A DNA stretch of 64,000 bases, taken from DATIBQ01 sp964573395. GTDB lineage: Bacteria > Patescibacteriota > Minisyncoccia > Phycocordibacterales > UBA9973. The stretch covers positions 34,707 to 98,706 of the forward strand of contig CAZNJI010000002.1 in the NCBI GenBank assembly GCA_964573395.1. Reading direction: 5' to 3'. Shown piece by piece: positions 23,404 to 32,167 of the stretch (positions within the stretch are counted from its first letter, which is position 1; the number at the start of each line of letters is the position of its first letter). Under the pieces are notes generated by a model. It was given only the letters and a program-made list of their open reading frames with translations, searched no databases and was not told the origin of the DNA. A program made the translations under genes and the position numbers.

Positions 23404-25410
23404 TTACAGATTACTATAAAATACCGTTCCTGCGGCAGCTGAATAATTGACGATTTGGTCTTGCGCATCCATTTCTCGGCGCGCTTGGCCTACAAGCGGC
23501 GTATCGGTAACGTCGTATGCGGTATTGAGGCATGCCATGTTCACCGGCGTACCGGCAGCTGCCATTTGCGCAATGTGCCGATTACGGGCAGTGGTAACGA
23601 TTTGAATCACTTCTCGCTTAATGTCTTCAAGTTCGGCAATGTTCATTTCAGTTTGTCGCTTTGCTTGGGAGTACTCATCTTGTATGTCGATAATTGAACT
23701 GCTGTAGCTATTTAAATTTTGCGCTTCGCGCATGGCATCGGTCATCATGCCGCGAATGTAACCCTGATCAGCCGCTGCGCCGGTTGCCGCAAATGCGCTT
23801 AAAATTCTTTCTTTCGTGAAAGTCGTATTGATAAAATCCATGTACTGCTGCAGCCAGCTGGTCCAGTTTTGGGCCAGCATTTGCCGCGCCTGTTCTCGAG
23901 ATCCGATAGTCGATGCCTCAAACTCAAAACCAGGAAGAAGCCTTTGTTCGTTGATGGTTGCATCAACGAGAGCATATGCTGGAAAGACTAAATCGGAATT
24001 ACTTCCGGCGAAGAAACCGGCATTACTCATATCCATCTGCGAAAATGCTGATTGAATTGAGCTATATCCCTGGTTTACTTCTCCTTCCCATCCAGTATGC
24101 GGTCCGGGAATACAGTAATCAAGCGAGCCAAGATTTGCCGGGATGCGCTCGAGCACTAAAGAGGAATCGGTACTGGCATTCAGAAAATCGTACTGGGTTT
24201 TCAATGCCGCGCGCAGATGCTGCGGGTTTCGAATGTTAAATTGCGCATTATTGAAGACGTTATCGGCACTGTTTCTATATAAACTATCTTGATCGAGGCC
24301 GATAATGTTGCCACTGCTATCATAAATAACGTTTGCACCAGGGCCGCCGAAATCAAACGTTCCTCCGCTGCTTGAACGGCTGCGAAGTGCCGTTAGCCCC
24401 TTGTTAAAGAGCTGGTTAATAATTGCATTGAAAATAGAAGCCAGAGATTCATTTACCTCGTCTGCCAGTTCGGTCTGTCTAATGACGGAAGTAGTCGTCA
24501 TTTTCAACTGTTCGGCAATGATTGATCCGGGAGTAACCGTTTGCCAGCGGATACATTGCCTTTGCTGGTTTGCATCAGCATTTGCGGCATAAGGATTGGC
24601 AGTAGTAGTACAATTTCCCGGGCTAGTACAAGTAACGGAAAGCCCAGTAGCGCCACCAAGAGTGTTTGTTGCGGTTGTGGGGGCTGCATACTCAACACAT
24701 TTTTTTTGCGAGAGAAAACCGCTTCCCTGGTTTAGTTCGTCTTTTACTTCAGTAATGGTTCTATCAATATTGCTTCCTAATTCGTTCGAAGCACCGAAAT
24801 AAGCACCAACCGGGTTGTAATTGTCTTCCAGGCTTGCAAACCACATGTCCCATCCGCCGCTTCGGAAGTCTTCGTTATAATTTTTAAATTGATTCCCTAA
24901 AATATTGTTTGGAAGAGAGGCTGCTGGGGTTGCCTTTCCGGTGAATTGACCCAAAATGGTATTCCTGATTATTTCTCCGAACAGGGGGTTTTTCTGAGGC
25001 AATACCCTTAAATACTGCCCTACCTGTTCTGATTCAATCGACTTGAAATATGAAGATGGATCTTGCACGTAAAATGGGTTTCCAGAAAAACCGCTATTTA
25101 CCCAATTGAGCGTTGATTCAGTGACTTTTTGCAGCGCAAGTTTTGAAAGAGAGAATGCAATAGCGTCTCCGCAGCTTTCTTTCGAATTATTTTTATTGTC
25201 GGCAACCGATACCTCCATGCTAACCTTATTTCTCAGAGAAGAAAAAAGACTACTAATCGCACCAGTAATGTTTATGCAGCTAATTGCGGCGGTTCCTGTT
25301 GCGGCCACCAGCCCCCCGCCGAACGAGCTCTGGGCAGAAGCCGGAATCGGGCGAACGGAAAAGAAAGAGAAGATGAGGAGAAAAATAGCAAAAGCACCTT
25401 TTAAGTTCAT
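23404..25410 (-). CDS. Exported hypothetical protein of the type IV operon
   Basis: 668 aa with a signal peptide (1-26, PASAQ). It has several Cys (CINITG, ESCGDA, QKKCVEYA, CTSPGNC, QRQCIRW, LDYCIPG, MACLNTAYD), a hydrophobic stretch around 325-345 and a helical C-terminal region (SQAKRQTEMNIAELEDIKREV). It is placed where TrbJ/VirB5-like or channel-associated proteins are found, but no family is recognised. The start overlaps the stop of the upstream gene by 4 bases (ATGA), so translation is coupled. Confidence 0.75.
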   Translation of the reverse strand: MNLKGAFAIFLLIFSFFSVRPIPASAQSSFGGGLVAATGTAAISCINITGAISSLFSSLRNKVSMEVSVADNKNNSKESCGDAIAFSLSKLALQKVTESTLNWVNSGFSGNPFYVQDPSSYFKSIESEQVGQYLRVLPQKNPLFGEIIRNTILGQFTGKATPAASLPNNILGNQFKNYNEDFRSGGWDMWFASLEDNYNPVGAYFGASNELGSNIDRTITEVKDELNQGSGFLSQKKCVEYAAPTTATNTLGGATGLSVTCTSPGNCTTTANPYAANADANQQRQCIRWQTVTPGSIIAEQLKMTTTSVIRQTELADEVNESLASIFNAIINQLFNKGLTALRSRSSSGGTFDFGGPGANVIYDSSGNIIGLDQDSLYRNSADNVFNNAQFNIRNPQHLRAALKTQYDFLNASTDSSLVLERIPANLGSLDYCIPGPHTGWEGEVNQGYSSIQSAFSQMDMSNAGFFAGSNSDLVFPAYALVDATINEQRLLPGFEFEASTIGSREQARQMLAQNWTSWLQQYMDFINTTFTKERILSAFAATGAAADQGYIRGMMTDAMREAQNLNSYSSSIIDIQDEYSQAKRQTEMNIAELEDIKREVIQIVTTARNRHIAQMAAAGTPVNMACLNTAYDVTDTPLVGQARREMDAQDQIVNYSAAAGTVFYSNL

Positions 25411-26285
25411 GGCTGAATTATACTATAGCGCGTAAAAAAATTGCGGAGAGAATTAGTATACAAATCAAGCGATACCGTTGCGGCTCGATATAAACTTGCT
25501 CCTGCAGCAGCTTTCAACGCATCCTTCTCTACATCTGCAATGAGAGAAAGAGACAGGGCAACCTTATCTAAGCTGTTTGTAATGCCGACATGCTCGCTTG
25601 CAACCCCGATTGGTACCTGCATGGTAATGAGTTCGCTCGCTAATCCCCGGTAGTTATTAATTATAGGAATGAGTCGTCCAAGCGATGCAGCGTCGCTGCT
25701 TTCAACACTGTCGAGCAGTACTTTGATTTCCGCAGTATTAGAGGCATATTTTGCTGTTGCGGTGTTTAGTTTGGCTGCATATGTTTCTAGATTCTTTCTA
25801 GTAGTTGGAATAGTTTTCACCGTGCTGATAGTGAGCGCATCCGTTAATTCAATATCGGCGCTTTCACCCATTTTCTTGGTTACTTCTTCCAGCACACTTG
25901 AGTCGAGATTCTCGTTCTGGCTGAGCGCAACAGTGATAGCGAACAGTTCCCGCGAAGCGCGCTCGGTTTCGGTAAGCGCTTCCCCGGGTTTTTCATTGAC
26001 GCCGAGCTGTTTTTTCTTTGATTCAATAATGGTTTTGTTCGATACGCCGTCAGTAAGCGAAACGGTCGGATCAAGCCCCCAGAGCCGCTCTTCCCAATCG
26101 GGAATGCCATTTTCGTTCGAGTCCTTTCCAACAACGGTCGAAACCGTTTCTCCAGCAAGTGCTTTTTCCTGCCGCTGCAGTTGGTATTTTTTCCAGTACA
26201 CTTGAAAACCAAAAAATGCCGCAACTATAAGAGCGACGATTGAGGCATTTTTAATGAATGTTTTGCTCGGAGCCTGAATAGCCAT
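25407..26285 (-). CDS. Membrane-anchored protein with a DxNxNG calcium-loop motif
   Basis: 292 aa. Membrane helix at about 12-28, then KDSNENGIPDWEERLWGLDP, which is a thrombospondin-type-3/EF-like calcium loop (DxNxNGxxDWEE), followed by a mostly helical domain with LTETERASRELFAITVALSQNE. Extracytoplasmic. Start overlaps the previous stop by one base (TAATG) and its end overlaps the next start (ATGA), so it is inside one operon. Family not recognised. Confidence 0.75.
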   Translation of the reverse strand: MAIQAPSKTFIKNASIVALIVAAFFGFQVYWKKYQLQRQEKALAGETVSTVVGKDSNENGIPDWEERLWGLDPTVSLTDGVSNKTIIESKKKQLGVNEKPGEALTETERASRELFAITVALSQNENLDSSVLEEVTKKMGESADIELTDALTISTVKTIPTTRKNLETYAAKLNTATAKYASNTAEIKVLLDSVESSDAASLGRLIPIINNYRGLASELITMQVPIGVASEHVGITNSLDKVALSLSLIADVEKDALKAAAGASLYRAATVSLDLYTNSLRNFFTRYSIIQP

Positions 26286-26641
26286 TATCGTGAGACGCCG
26301 TAATTCTTCGGATCAACCATGAATACCGGTACGGTAACCGGCGGAGCGGTATTGGTGTAGCAGGTGCCAAAATCAGGAATGAGCCGGTAATTCCCGAGAA
26401 TCTGGCCTCCGGGGGTTGGGGCTTTTAACCCGTAACGAATTGCGTACAATCCAGGCGGAGCAATGTTTGCCGGAAGCAAGAGCATTGGCCCGTACTGTGC
26501 AGCACAGGTAATGCCCGGCAAACGAACGGAAAGAATGTTGCTGCTACCGAACGATTGGTTGAGCGCGGCATGCGCCGACGAGACAAAGACGAACCCGGCC
26601 GCAAGGCATGATATAAAAATGAGTATCGGATGCTGCTTCAT
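26285..26641 (-). CDS. Small exported hypothetical protein
   Basis: 118 aa from the ATG at 26641 (a GTG lies one codon earlier). Signal peptide 1-25 (VSSAHA). The mature part is about 93 residues, Pro/Gly-rich, with two Cys (ITCAAQYG and GTCYTNT) that may pair. First of the exported genes after rsmA, so it may open the secretion-like operon. Function unknown. Confidence 0.7.
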   Translation of the reverse strand: MKQHPILIFISCLAAGFVFVSSAHAALNQSFGSSNILSVRLPGITCAAQYGPMLLLPANIAPPGLYAIRYGLKAPTPGGQILGNYRLIPDFGTCYTNTAPPVTVPVFMVDPKNYGVSR

Positions 26642-26659
26642 CACGTAAGCAGTATAGCA

Positions 26660-27463
26660 CTACTTTTTCAGTTGCTTTGCAAGCAATTGGCAGATTTTTT
26701 TCCAATCTAAAATCGAGAGATCTTCAGGGCGAGTAGAGCGGGATATGGTTGCTTCATCGAGCACTGAAAGTATTTCTTTTCCGTATTTTTCAGCCAATGT
26801 TTTTCCGATGGTTTTCCGTTTTTGGCCGAATGCCTGCTTGATTACCTCAAAAAAGAGGCGTTCATCCAAAGACGCAAAGAAATTCCGAGAAATAGTTTCT
26901 ACGAGGAGGATTGCCGAGTCGACTTTTGGTGCAGGCGCAAATGCTCCGGCTGGAACCTTTGCGATTATTTTCGGTACTCCGTATGCTTTTACGGAAAGCG
27001 AAAGAATGCTCTCTTTTTTATTACGAGCCACTACCCGCTCAGCAACCTCTTTTTGCATCAACAGAACCATCTGTTCAGGTTGTTGTCGTGCGGAGAGAAA
27101 TTTTTCCAAGATTGCGCCGGTAATGTAGTACGGAATATTGGCGACGAGCTTATACGAATGTTCTTTATAAAACGAAAGGACGTCAGGATTAAAATCCAAC
27201 ACATCTTGCTCTATCAAATCGAGTTTTCCATTTTCAATCTCTTTCTTAAATGTTTCTTGTAAGAGTGGAATAAGGTCTCGATCTTTTTCAATCGCAATTA
27301 CTTTTCCGGCAAAGAACAGAAGTTTTTCCGTAAGCGCTCCCAGGCCAGGGCCGATTTCAACAATGATGTCATCCGCAACGGGATCGCTGGCGTCGATTAT
27401 TTTTGAAAGCGCACTCGCAGATTTCAAAAAGTGCTGGCCGAATTGTTTTTTGGCACGGATCAT
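26660..27463 (-). CDS. rsmA: 16S rRNA adenine dimethyltransferase RsmA/KsgA
   Basis: 267 aa. It dimethylates two adjacent adenines in helix 45 of 16S rRNA. KKQFGQHFLKSASALSKII is the N-terminal signature, VEIGPGLGALTEKLL is the SAM site, VIAIEKDRDLIP follows, and LVANIPYYITGAILEKFL contains the catalytic NIPY. C-terminal helical domain present. It starts 2 bases after uvrD ends. Confidence 0.97.
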   Translation of the reverse strand: MIRAKKQFGQHFLKSASALSKIIDASDPVADDIIVEIGPGLGALTEKLLFFAGKVIAIEKDRDLIPLLQETFKKEIENGKLDLIEQDVLDFNPDVLSFYKEHSYKLVANIPYYITGAILEKFLSARQQPEQMVLLMQKEVAERVVARNKKESILSLSVKAYGVPKIIAKVPAGAFAPAPKVDSAILLVETISRNFFASLDERLFFEVIKQAFGQKRKTIGKTLAEKYGKEILSVLDEATISRSTRPEDLSILDWKKICQLLAKQLKK

Positions 27464-27465
27464 TT

Positions 27466-29409
27466 TTAGATGAAGATAGTATACACACCTTCGCCTTCGC
27501 GTGTTTCCCGAGTGATAAGCTCTTCAGGAATGTCGAGCAGAAATTCACTCGGCAGTCGCACGTCGCGCATGCCGAAGATGGTGCGTACCGATGCGTAGCT
27601 TAAGAAAAGTTTTTCACGCGCGCGGGTAACGGCAACGTACATGAGCCGCCGCTCTTCTTCGCCGTCAGGGCCAACTTGCTTGATGTCGCGCTCATGCGGA
27701 AAGAGTCCGTGTTCAAGCCCGGCAACGAAAACGATTTTGAACTCAAGCCCTTTGGATGCATGCACCGTCATCAGTTTCACCCCGCCTTTGGCGGAGCGAG
27801 CACCTTTCTCTTTTTCAATTTCAAGCGAGTCTTGATCGGATGCCAGTGTCGCATCTTCAATTAATTTCTCTACCCCTGCTACTGGTTCGAGATGGTCATA
27901 CTTCAAAGAAAGGCTGACAAGTTCTTGTAGGTTTTCCAAATGCTCTGTTCCGTCTGCTTCGGCTTGATATGCCTTTTCAAAACCGCTTTCGGTAATGATG
28001 AACTTAATGGTCTCCGAAACTTTTTTTGTTTCTGCTGTTACTTTTATTTTTTGGAGCAATGCATAAAAATCATCGACTAATTTTTTTGCTCTTGCCGGCA
28101 GCGTTTCGCGTTCACCGGAAAATATTTTTGCAACGGTTGTTTTGCCAATGCCCCGCACCGGCGTGTTAATAATCCGTTTCACATCTACGAGGCTCTCGGG
28201 GTTTAATGCCGCGCGCAGATAAGAGAGGACATCTTTAATTTCTTTCCGTTCGAAAAAGCGGATGCCGAGAACTTGGTACGGAATGTGCGAGTCTAAAAAT
28301 GCTTCTTCCAAAACGCGTGATTGGAAATTGGTGCGATAGAGTACGGCAATATCTTCCGGTTTCACGGATCCGCCATCAAGCAATTCCACCACTCGTTCGA
28401 CGATGAAACGAGCTTCATCCGCTTCGTCGTACGCGCAGTAGAGGGATATTTTTTCTCCATCAGTATTCGAGGTAAAAAGATTTTTTGGTTTTCGATAGGT
28501 ATTTTTGTTAATCAGTTCATTTGCGCTTGCGATAATTGTTTTCGTGGAACGGTAATTTTCTTCCAGCAGAATGACGGTAGCTTCCGGATAATCTTTTTCA
28601 AATTCCAAAATATTTTTTATGTTCGCGCCGCGCCATGAATAAATGCTTTGATCGGAGTCGCCGACGACGCACAAATTTTTCGACTGCTTCGCCAGGAGCG
28701 TGGCAAGACGATACTGCGGCTCGTTCGTGTCTTGATATTCATCGACATGAATATAGCTCCAGGTGTTGTGGCACCAGGAAAGCACTTCGGTATTTTTTTC
28801 CAACAGCTCAACAGTGTGCGTGAGTAGATCATCGAAATCAAGCGCTTTCTGTTCGCGTTTTAACGATTCGTATTTTGCCCACACGCGGGAAACAATTTTG
28901 TAGTACGGATTCGGTTCGTTCGCAATTGAATCAGGGATAAGAAATTGCGAGACTGATTTGCTGATCAAACTTCGAATGCCCCGCGGCTCGAACTGCTTCG
29001 GATCAACAGCGTGATACTTCATTGCTTCTTTAATGAGCGACATCGAATCTCCATCATCGAGCAAACTAAAACGCGCTACCGTGCCGTTCCATGCGCCGAA
29101 CTTTCGAAGCAAAAATACGCCGAGCGAATGGAAAGTTGAAACGAATGGCAGTTCGGTGCCGCGGGTTGTAAACGGAATGGTTTCAATCATTTCGGCTACC
29201 CGCTCGCGCATTTCGGTTGCTGCTTTGTTGGTAAATGTTACAGCAAGAATTTGCGATGGCGCGACGCCTTTGGAAATGATATGCGCGATGCGATGCACTA
29301 CTGTTTTTGTTTTTCCGGCGCCAGCACCGGCAACAATAAGTACTGGGCCCTCAGTAGCCAGCACCGCCTGCTTTTGCGCATCGTTTAATCCTTCGAGAAA
29401 ATTATCCAT
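27466..29409 (-). CDS. UvrD/PcrA-type ATP-dependent DNA helicase
   Basis: 647 aa superfamily 1A 3'-5' helicase. NDAQKQAVLATEGPVLIVAGAGAGKTKTVVHRIA (Q motif and Walker A), AVTFTNKAATEMRERV (motif Ia), VDEYQDTNEPQYRLA (motif II), VVGDSDQSIYSWRGA (motif III), LEENYRSTKTI (IV), VKLMTVHASKGLEFKIVFVAG (V) and YVAVTRARE (VI) are all present. Role in repair and replication-fork clearance. Somewhat shorter than E. coli UvrD, lacking a long C-terminal tail. Its ATG directly follows an inverted-repeat element. Confidence 0.96.
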   Translation of the reverse strand: MDNFLEGLNDAQKQAVLATEGPVLIVAGAGAGKTKTVVHRIAHIISKGVAPSQILAVTFTNKAATEMRERVAEMIETIPFTTRGTELPFVSTFHSLGVFLLRKFGAWNGTVARFSLLDDGDSMSLIKEAMKYHAVDPKQFEPRGIRSLISKSVSQFLIPDSIANEPNPYYKIVSRVWAKYESLKREQKALDFDDLLTHTVELLEKNTEVLSWCHNTWSYIHVDEYQDTNEPQYRLATLLAKQSKNLCVVGDSDQSIYSWRGANIKNILEFEKDYPEATVILLEENYRSTKTIIASANELINKNTYRKPKNLFTSNTDGEKISLYCAYDEADEARFIVERVVELLDGGSVKPEDIAVLYRTNFQSRVLEEAFLDSHIPYQVLGIRFFERKEIKDVLSYLRAALNPESLVDVKRIINTPVRGIGKTTVAKIFSGERETLPARAKKLVDDFYALLQKIKVTAETKKVSETIKFIITESGFEKAYQAEADGTEHLENLQELVSLSLKYDHLEPVAGVEKLIEDATLASDQDSLEIEKEKGARSAKGGVKLMTVHASKGLEFKIVFVAGLEHGLFPHERDIKQVGPDGEEERRLMYVAVTRAREKLFLSYASVRTIFGMRDVRLPSEFLLDIPEELITRETREGEGVYTIFI

Positions 29410-29517
29410 CCCGTTAGAAGCAGATCGCGGTCATCGCGATCTGCTCGGTCTTTAGTGAAGTAATAATATATTCAACCATATCTATTTTCCCGCTCCGCGA
29501 CCGCGGCTTCTAACGGG
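29410..29517 (-). promoter_or_regulatory. Inverted-repeat-bounded intergenic element, copy 2 (TCCCGTTAG...CTAACGGGA)
   Basis: 108 bp. Perfect 13-bp ends: TCCCGTTAGAAGC (29410-29422) and its reverse complement (29505-29517), so the outer 9 bases equal those of the element at 3744-3883. Read on the minus strand, the element ends CTAACGGG directly before the ATG of uvrD. An 11-bp perfect hairpin (AGCAGATCGCG, 5-base loop) lies next to the start codon side. AT-rich TATATT/TATTAT in its middle could be the uvrD -10 box. CCA flanks both sides. Confidence 0.6.
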
Positions 29518-29545
29518 ACCATGTTGCGCCATTGTAGCAAATAAA

Positions 29546-29573
29546 AAAACTCTCCGGAGAGAGTTTTAAAAGT
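29546..29573 (-). terminator. Intrinsic terminator downstream of the 29586 gene
   Basis: CTCTCCGGAGAG core with AAAA before it and a T7 run after it on the minus strand. Confidence 0.8.
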
Positions 29574-29585
29574 TATGCCTGTTTG

Positions 29586-30083
29586 TTAGTTTAATGGTGA
29601 CCATATCAGCAGGTCATCGTGCACTTTTGTCAGGAAAGATTTATTGAGTTCCGTAAAACCTTGTTTCCGGTCAGTACACACTTCACTTTGGTATACCCGC
29701 ATATCATGTGCATCGATATTGCGAAGAGTATACTGTTGAATGAGCGCCGCTAACTCAATTTCTTTTGTGCTCCACCTATTTCTGGTGGCAGTAAAAAGTC
29801 CGAGATTTTGGAAAAGATTTGAAAGTTTTTTTGGATGGGCTGCCATCTTGATGTAGTCTTCAATCCTTGCAGAGGCAATTCGTGCCATCCTTTCTTTATC
29901 AGAATGTTTCGCAAGAGTTTCAATCTTCATTTTGCTGAAATAATCCTCAAGCTGCTTTTCGATGTTTTCGTCAACCTTTTTTTGAGCTTTTCTCTTCTCT
30001 CTTTTTTCCACTTGGCGCCAGATAAGTTTGCCAATAAGTACAACAGCAATAAGTACCAGGATAATGAAAAGAACGGGATGCAT
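29586..30083 (-). CDS. Single-pass membrane hypothetical protein
   Basis: 165 aa. N-terminal membrane helix (4-22), then a basic and helical cytosolic part (RQVEKREKRKAQKKVDENIEKQLEDYFSK), then a folded C-terminal region (WSTKEIELAALIQQYTLRNID). No family recognised. Its ATG lies within the 55-base repeat that borders the second N gap, so the promoter cannot be placed with certainty. Confidence 0.65.
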   Translation of the reverse strand: MHPVLFIILVLIAVVLIGKLIWRQVEKREKRKAQKKVDENIEKQLEDYFSKMKIETLAKHSDKERMARIASARIEDYIKMAAHPKKLSNLFQNLGLFTATRNRWSTKEIELAALIQQYTLRNIDAHDMRVYQSEVCTDRKQGFTELNKSFLTKVHDDLLIWSPLN

Positions 30084-30279
30084 AACGATAAGTTTACGTG
30101 TTTGTTAATTTTGTTTCTTATTTANNNNNNNNNNNNNNNNNNNNNNNNNNNNNNNNNNNNNNNNNNNNNNNNNNNNNNNNNNNNNNNNNNNNNNNNNNNN
30201 NNNNNNNNNNNNNNNNNNNNNNNNAGAACGGGATGCATAACGATAAGTTTACGTGTTTGTTAATTTTGTTTCTTATTTA
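30070..30279. other. Scaffold join: 100 N flanked by identical 55-mers
   Basis: 30070-30124 and 30225-30279 are identical, separated by exactly 100 N (30125-30224). Same artefact as at 22370-22579. Confidence 0.9.
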
Positions 30280-30419
30280 AATTTTAACATATTTTTTCTT
30301 AAAAGTCAATATACTGAAAACCAAGGCTGAAACGGTTAAAATCTATTGACGGAGTAGTTTTTTCGATGTCTTATCCATAAAAACAGGCAAATTCTGGTAT
30401 CATTCCTCTTTGTATTCTT

Positions 30420-31499
30420 ATGCAATCAGAAGATTCGATACCGCCCAGTTTGAAGCGGAACAATACAGGACGACTGGCATTTCCTACCTTGCTCGCCATC
30501 ACTACCATAGCCTTCAACTATCATTCAGTTGAAGCGCAGCTCATAAAAAAGCTCAGTATTGGCGAAAAAATCGCCGAAGAGCTTACTTATAATTCGCAAA
30601 CCATGCCGCTCCTTAAGCCTGGAGCGCAAGTTTCTGCTGATCCTATTACTCTTGCAAGCGGCGCATTCGTGGCTGAAACCGGACCATTAGGGGTTTCCTA
30701 CGACACAATCCCGGGAGGAGTTATTTCCCAGTATGTGGTGCAGTCTGGCGACTCGCTTGAGGAAATCGCTAAAACATTCGGTATTTCAAAAAATACTATT
30801 GTCTGGGCTAATAATTTAAAGAAAGATGCCAAGCTCACCGTTGGGCAGCAGCTCGTTATTCTGCCTATTTCTGGCGTTCGATATGTTACAAAACAGTCGG
30901 GCGAGCGGGTAGTAAACATTGCAAAGCAGTTTGGAGCGGATATCGACGATATCGTCAGCTACAACGACCTTGAAAGCCAGGTGCTTGCAAAGGGGGTTGA
31001 AATCATCATTCCTGACGGAGAAATTGTAATAGAGAAAAAGGAAGAAAAAGCAGTTGCGGGTACATCGACAAAGAAGAGCCAACCTACCGCTACTACTGGA
31101 GCTAAAAAGCTTGCAACTCGGGTATCAGTGAGCGCACTCAAAGATCCAAACGGCTACTATACCGTGCCGCTCAAAACTGGAACTCGTACTCAGAAACTGC
31201 ATGGATTCAACGGAATCGACATCGGTGTGCCAGTTGGTACTCCCGTCTATGCCGCGGCTGCAGGAACGGTTATCTCGGTAAAGAATGGAGCATGGAACGG
31301 CGGCTACGGAAACTATGTCGTTATTTCCCACTCAAACGGCAGCCAGACGCTTTACGCGCACAATTCAAAAAATCTCGTTTCGGTTGGAGAGAAGGTTTCC
31401 CAGGGCGACCAGATTGCCCTTTCGGGAAATACCGGAAAATCAACCGGCCCGCACCTGCACTTTGAGGTTCGAAATGCGAAACAGCCGTTTGCAAATTAA
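30420..31499 (+). CDS. LysM-containing M23 metallopeptidase
   Basis: 359 aa. N-terminal hydrophobic segment (about 18-38) acting as signal or anchor, two LysM-like repeats (YVVQSGDSLEEIAKTFGISKNTIVWANN and YVTKQSGERVVNIAKQFGADIDDIVSYND), a Lys/Thr-rich linker (about 200-235), and a C-terminal M23 domain. The zinc ligands are visible: LHGFNGIDIG (His and Asp) and GPHLHFEVR (HxH). It should bind and cut peptidoglycan peptides outside the cell. Alone between a scaffold join and a terminator, probably its own transcript. Confidence 0.92.
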   Translation: MQSEDSIPPSLKRNNTGRLAFPTLLAITTIAFNYHSVEAQLIKKLSIGEKIAEELTYNSQTMPLLKPGAQVSADPITLASGAFVAETGPLGVSYDTIPGGVISQYVVQSGDSLEEIAKTFGISKNTIVWANNLKKDAKLTVGQQLVILPISGVRYVTKQSGERVVNIAKQFGADIDDIVSYNDLESQVLAKGVEIIIPDGEIVIEKKEEKAVAGTSTKKSQPTATTGAKKLATRVSVSALKDPNGYYTVPLKTGTRTQKLHGFNGIDIGVPVGTPVYAAAAGTVISVKNGAWNGGYGNYVVISHSNGSQTLYAHNSKNLVSVGEKVSQGDQIALSGNTGKSTGPHLHFEVRNAKQPFAN

Positions 31500-31500
31500 A

Positions 31501-31531
31501 AATCCGCTTTTAACAAAAGGCGGATTTTTTT
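31501..31531. terminator. Intrinsic terminator after the M23 peptidase
   Basis: AATCCGC ... GCGGATT stem with loop TTTTAACAAAAG, then T7. It can serve both strands, as the gene at 31535 converges. Confidence 0.85.
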
Positions 31532-31534
31532 ACG

Positions 31535-32116
31535 CTACGAAATTGTTACTTTTTTCAGATCGAAATAATGGCGCAAGGGGCTTTTCTCCAAGCAGCAGCT
31601 GAGCGGTTTTTCGTACCAATCAACCTCTGTTCTCTTTGTGAGCAGTTCGTACAAACTTGCTTTCTTATCTGCAATTTTATTCCCGTAATGCAAACGAAGG
31701 CTTTCATACGGATCTTTTCCTGCCTGAATGTCGTTTATCACTGACCGCGCAAGCGGAACTCGATCTCCTGTTTCCAAATACGGAGGGTCTTTAAAAAAAT
31801 ACAAAAGTGCAACGCAAAGAAGTTCGCCAGTGGTTGCTTCAATTGACTGCCCTTTCTGCAAAACAACATAAGCGGCATAATCAAACGCTGTTTTCTGGTG
31901 CTCGAACTGCATTTCAGATCGCAAGGTTTTCATTCGCGCATATGCTGAAGCTTTTACTGCCGCTTCGGTTACCGGTTTATCATTCCCGCCATATGGAATA
32001 ATTCTCTCTTTGATTGCAACATCGTAGTTTTCAAGATACTTTCTTATCGCATTTCTTGATGCGATAAGTTTGTCGGGGTTTTCTGAATCGAAAACAACCA
32101 ATAAAGTTTTTCTCAT
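31535..32116 (-). CDS. Hypothetical protein
   Basis: 193 aa, no signal peptide or membrane helix. Begins MRKTLLVVFDSENPDKLIASRNAIRKYL. The segment PYGGNDKPVTEAAVKASAYARM loosely recalls the DUF84/ITPase-like pattern in which an Ala-rich helix follows a Gly loop, but the match is too weak to name. Middle region LLCVALLYFFKDPPYLETGDRVP. Contains a CC pair near the C-terminus. Not recognised; stands alone, convergent with the M23 peptidase gene. Confidence 0.7.
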   Translation of the reverse strand: MRKTLLVVFDSENPDKLIASRNAIRKYLENYDVAIKERIIPYGGNDKPVTEAAVKASAYARMKTLRSEMQFEHQKTAFDYAAYVVLQKGQSIEATTGELLCVALLYFFKDPPYLETGDRVPLARSVINDIQAGKDPYESLRLHYGNKIADKKASLYELLTKRTEVDWYEKPLSCCLEKSPLRHYFDLKKVTIS

Positions 32117-32167
32117 AAAGAATTTTTTCTTTATCCTATTCCTTTTTCAGATTCATGCAAGCGGAAG

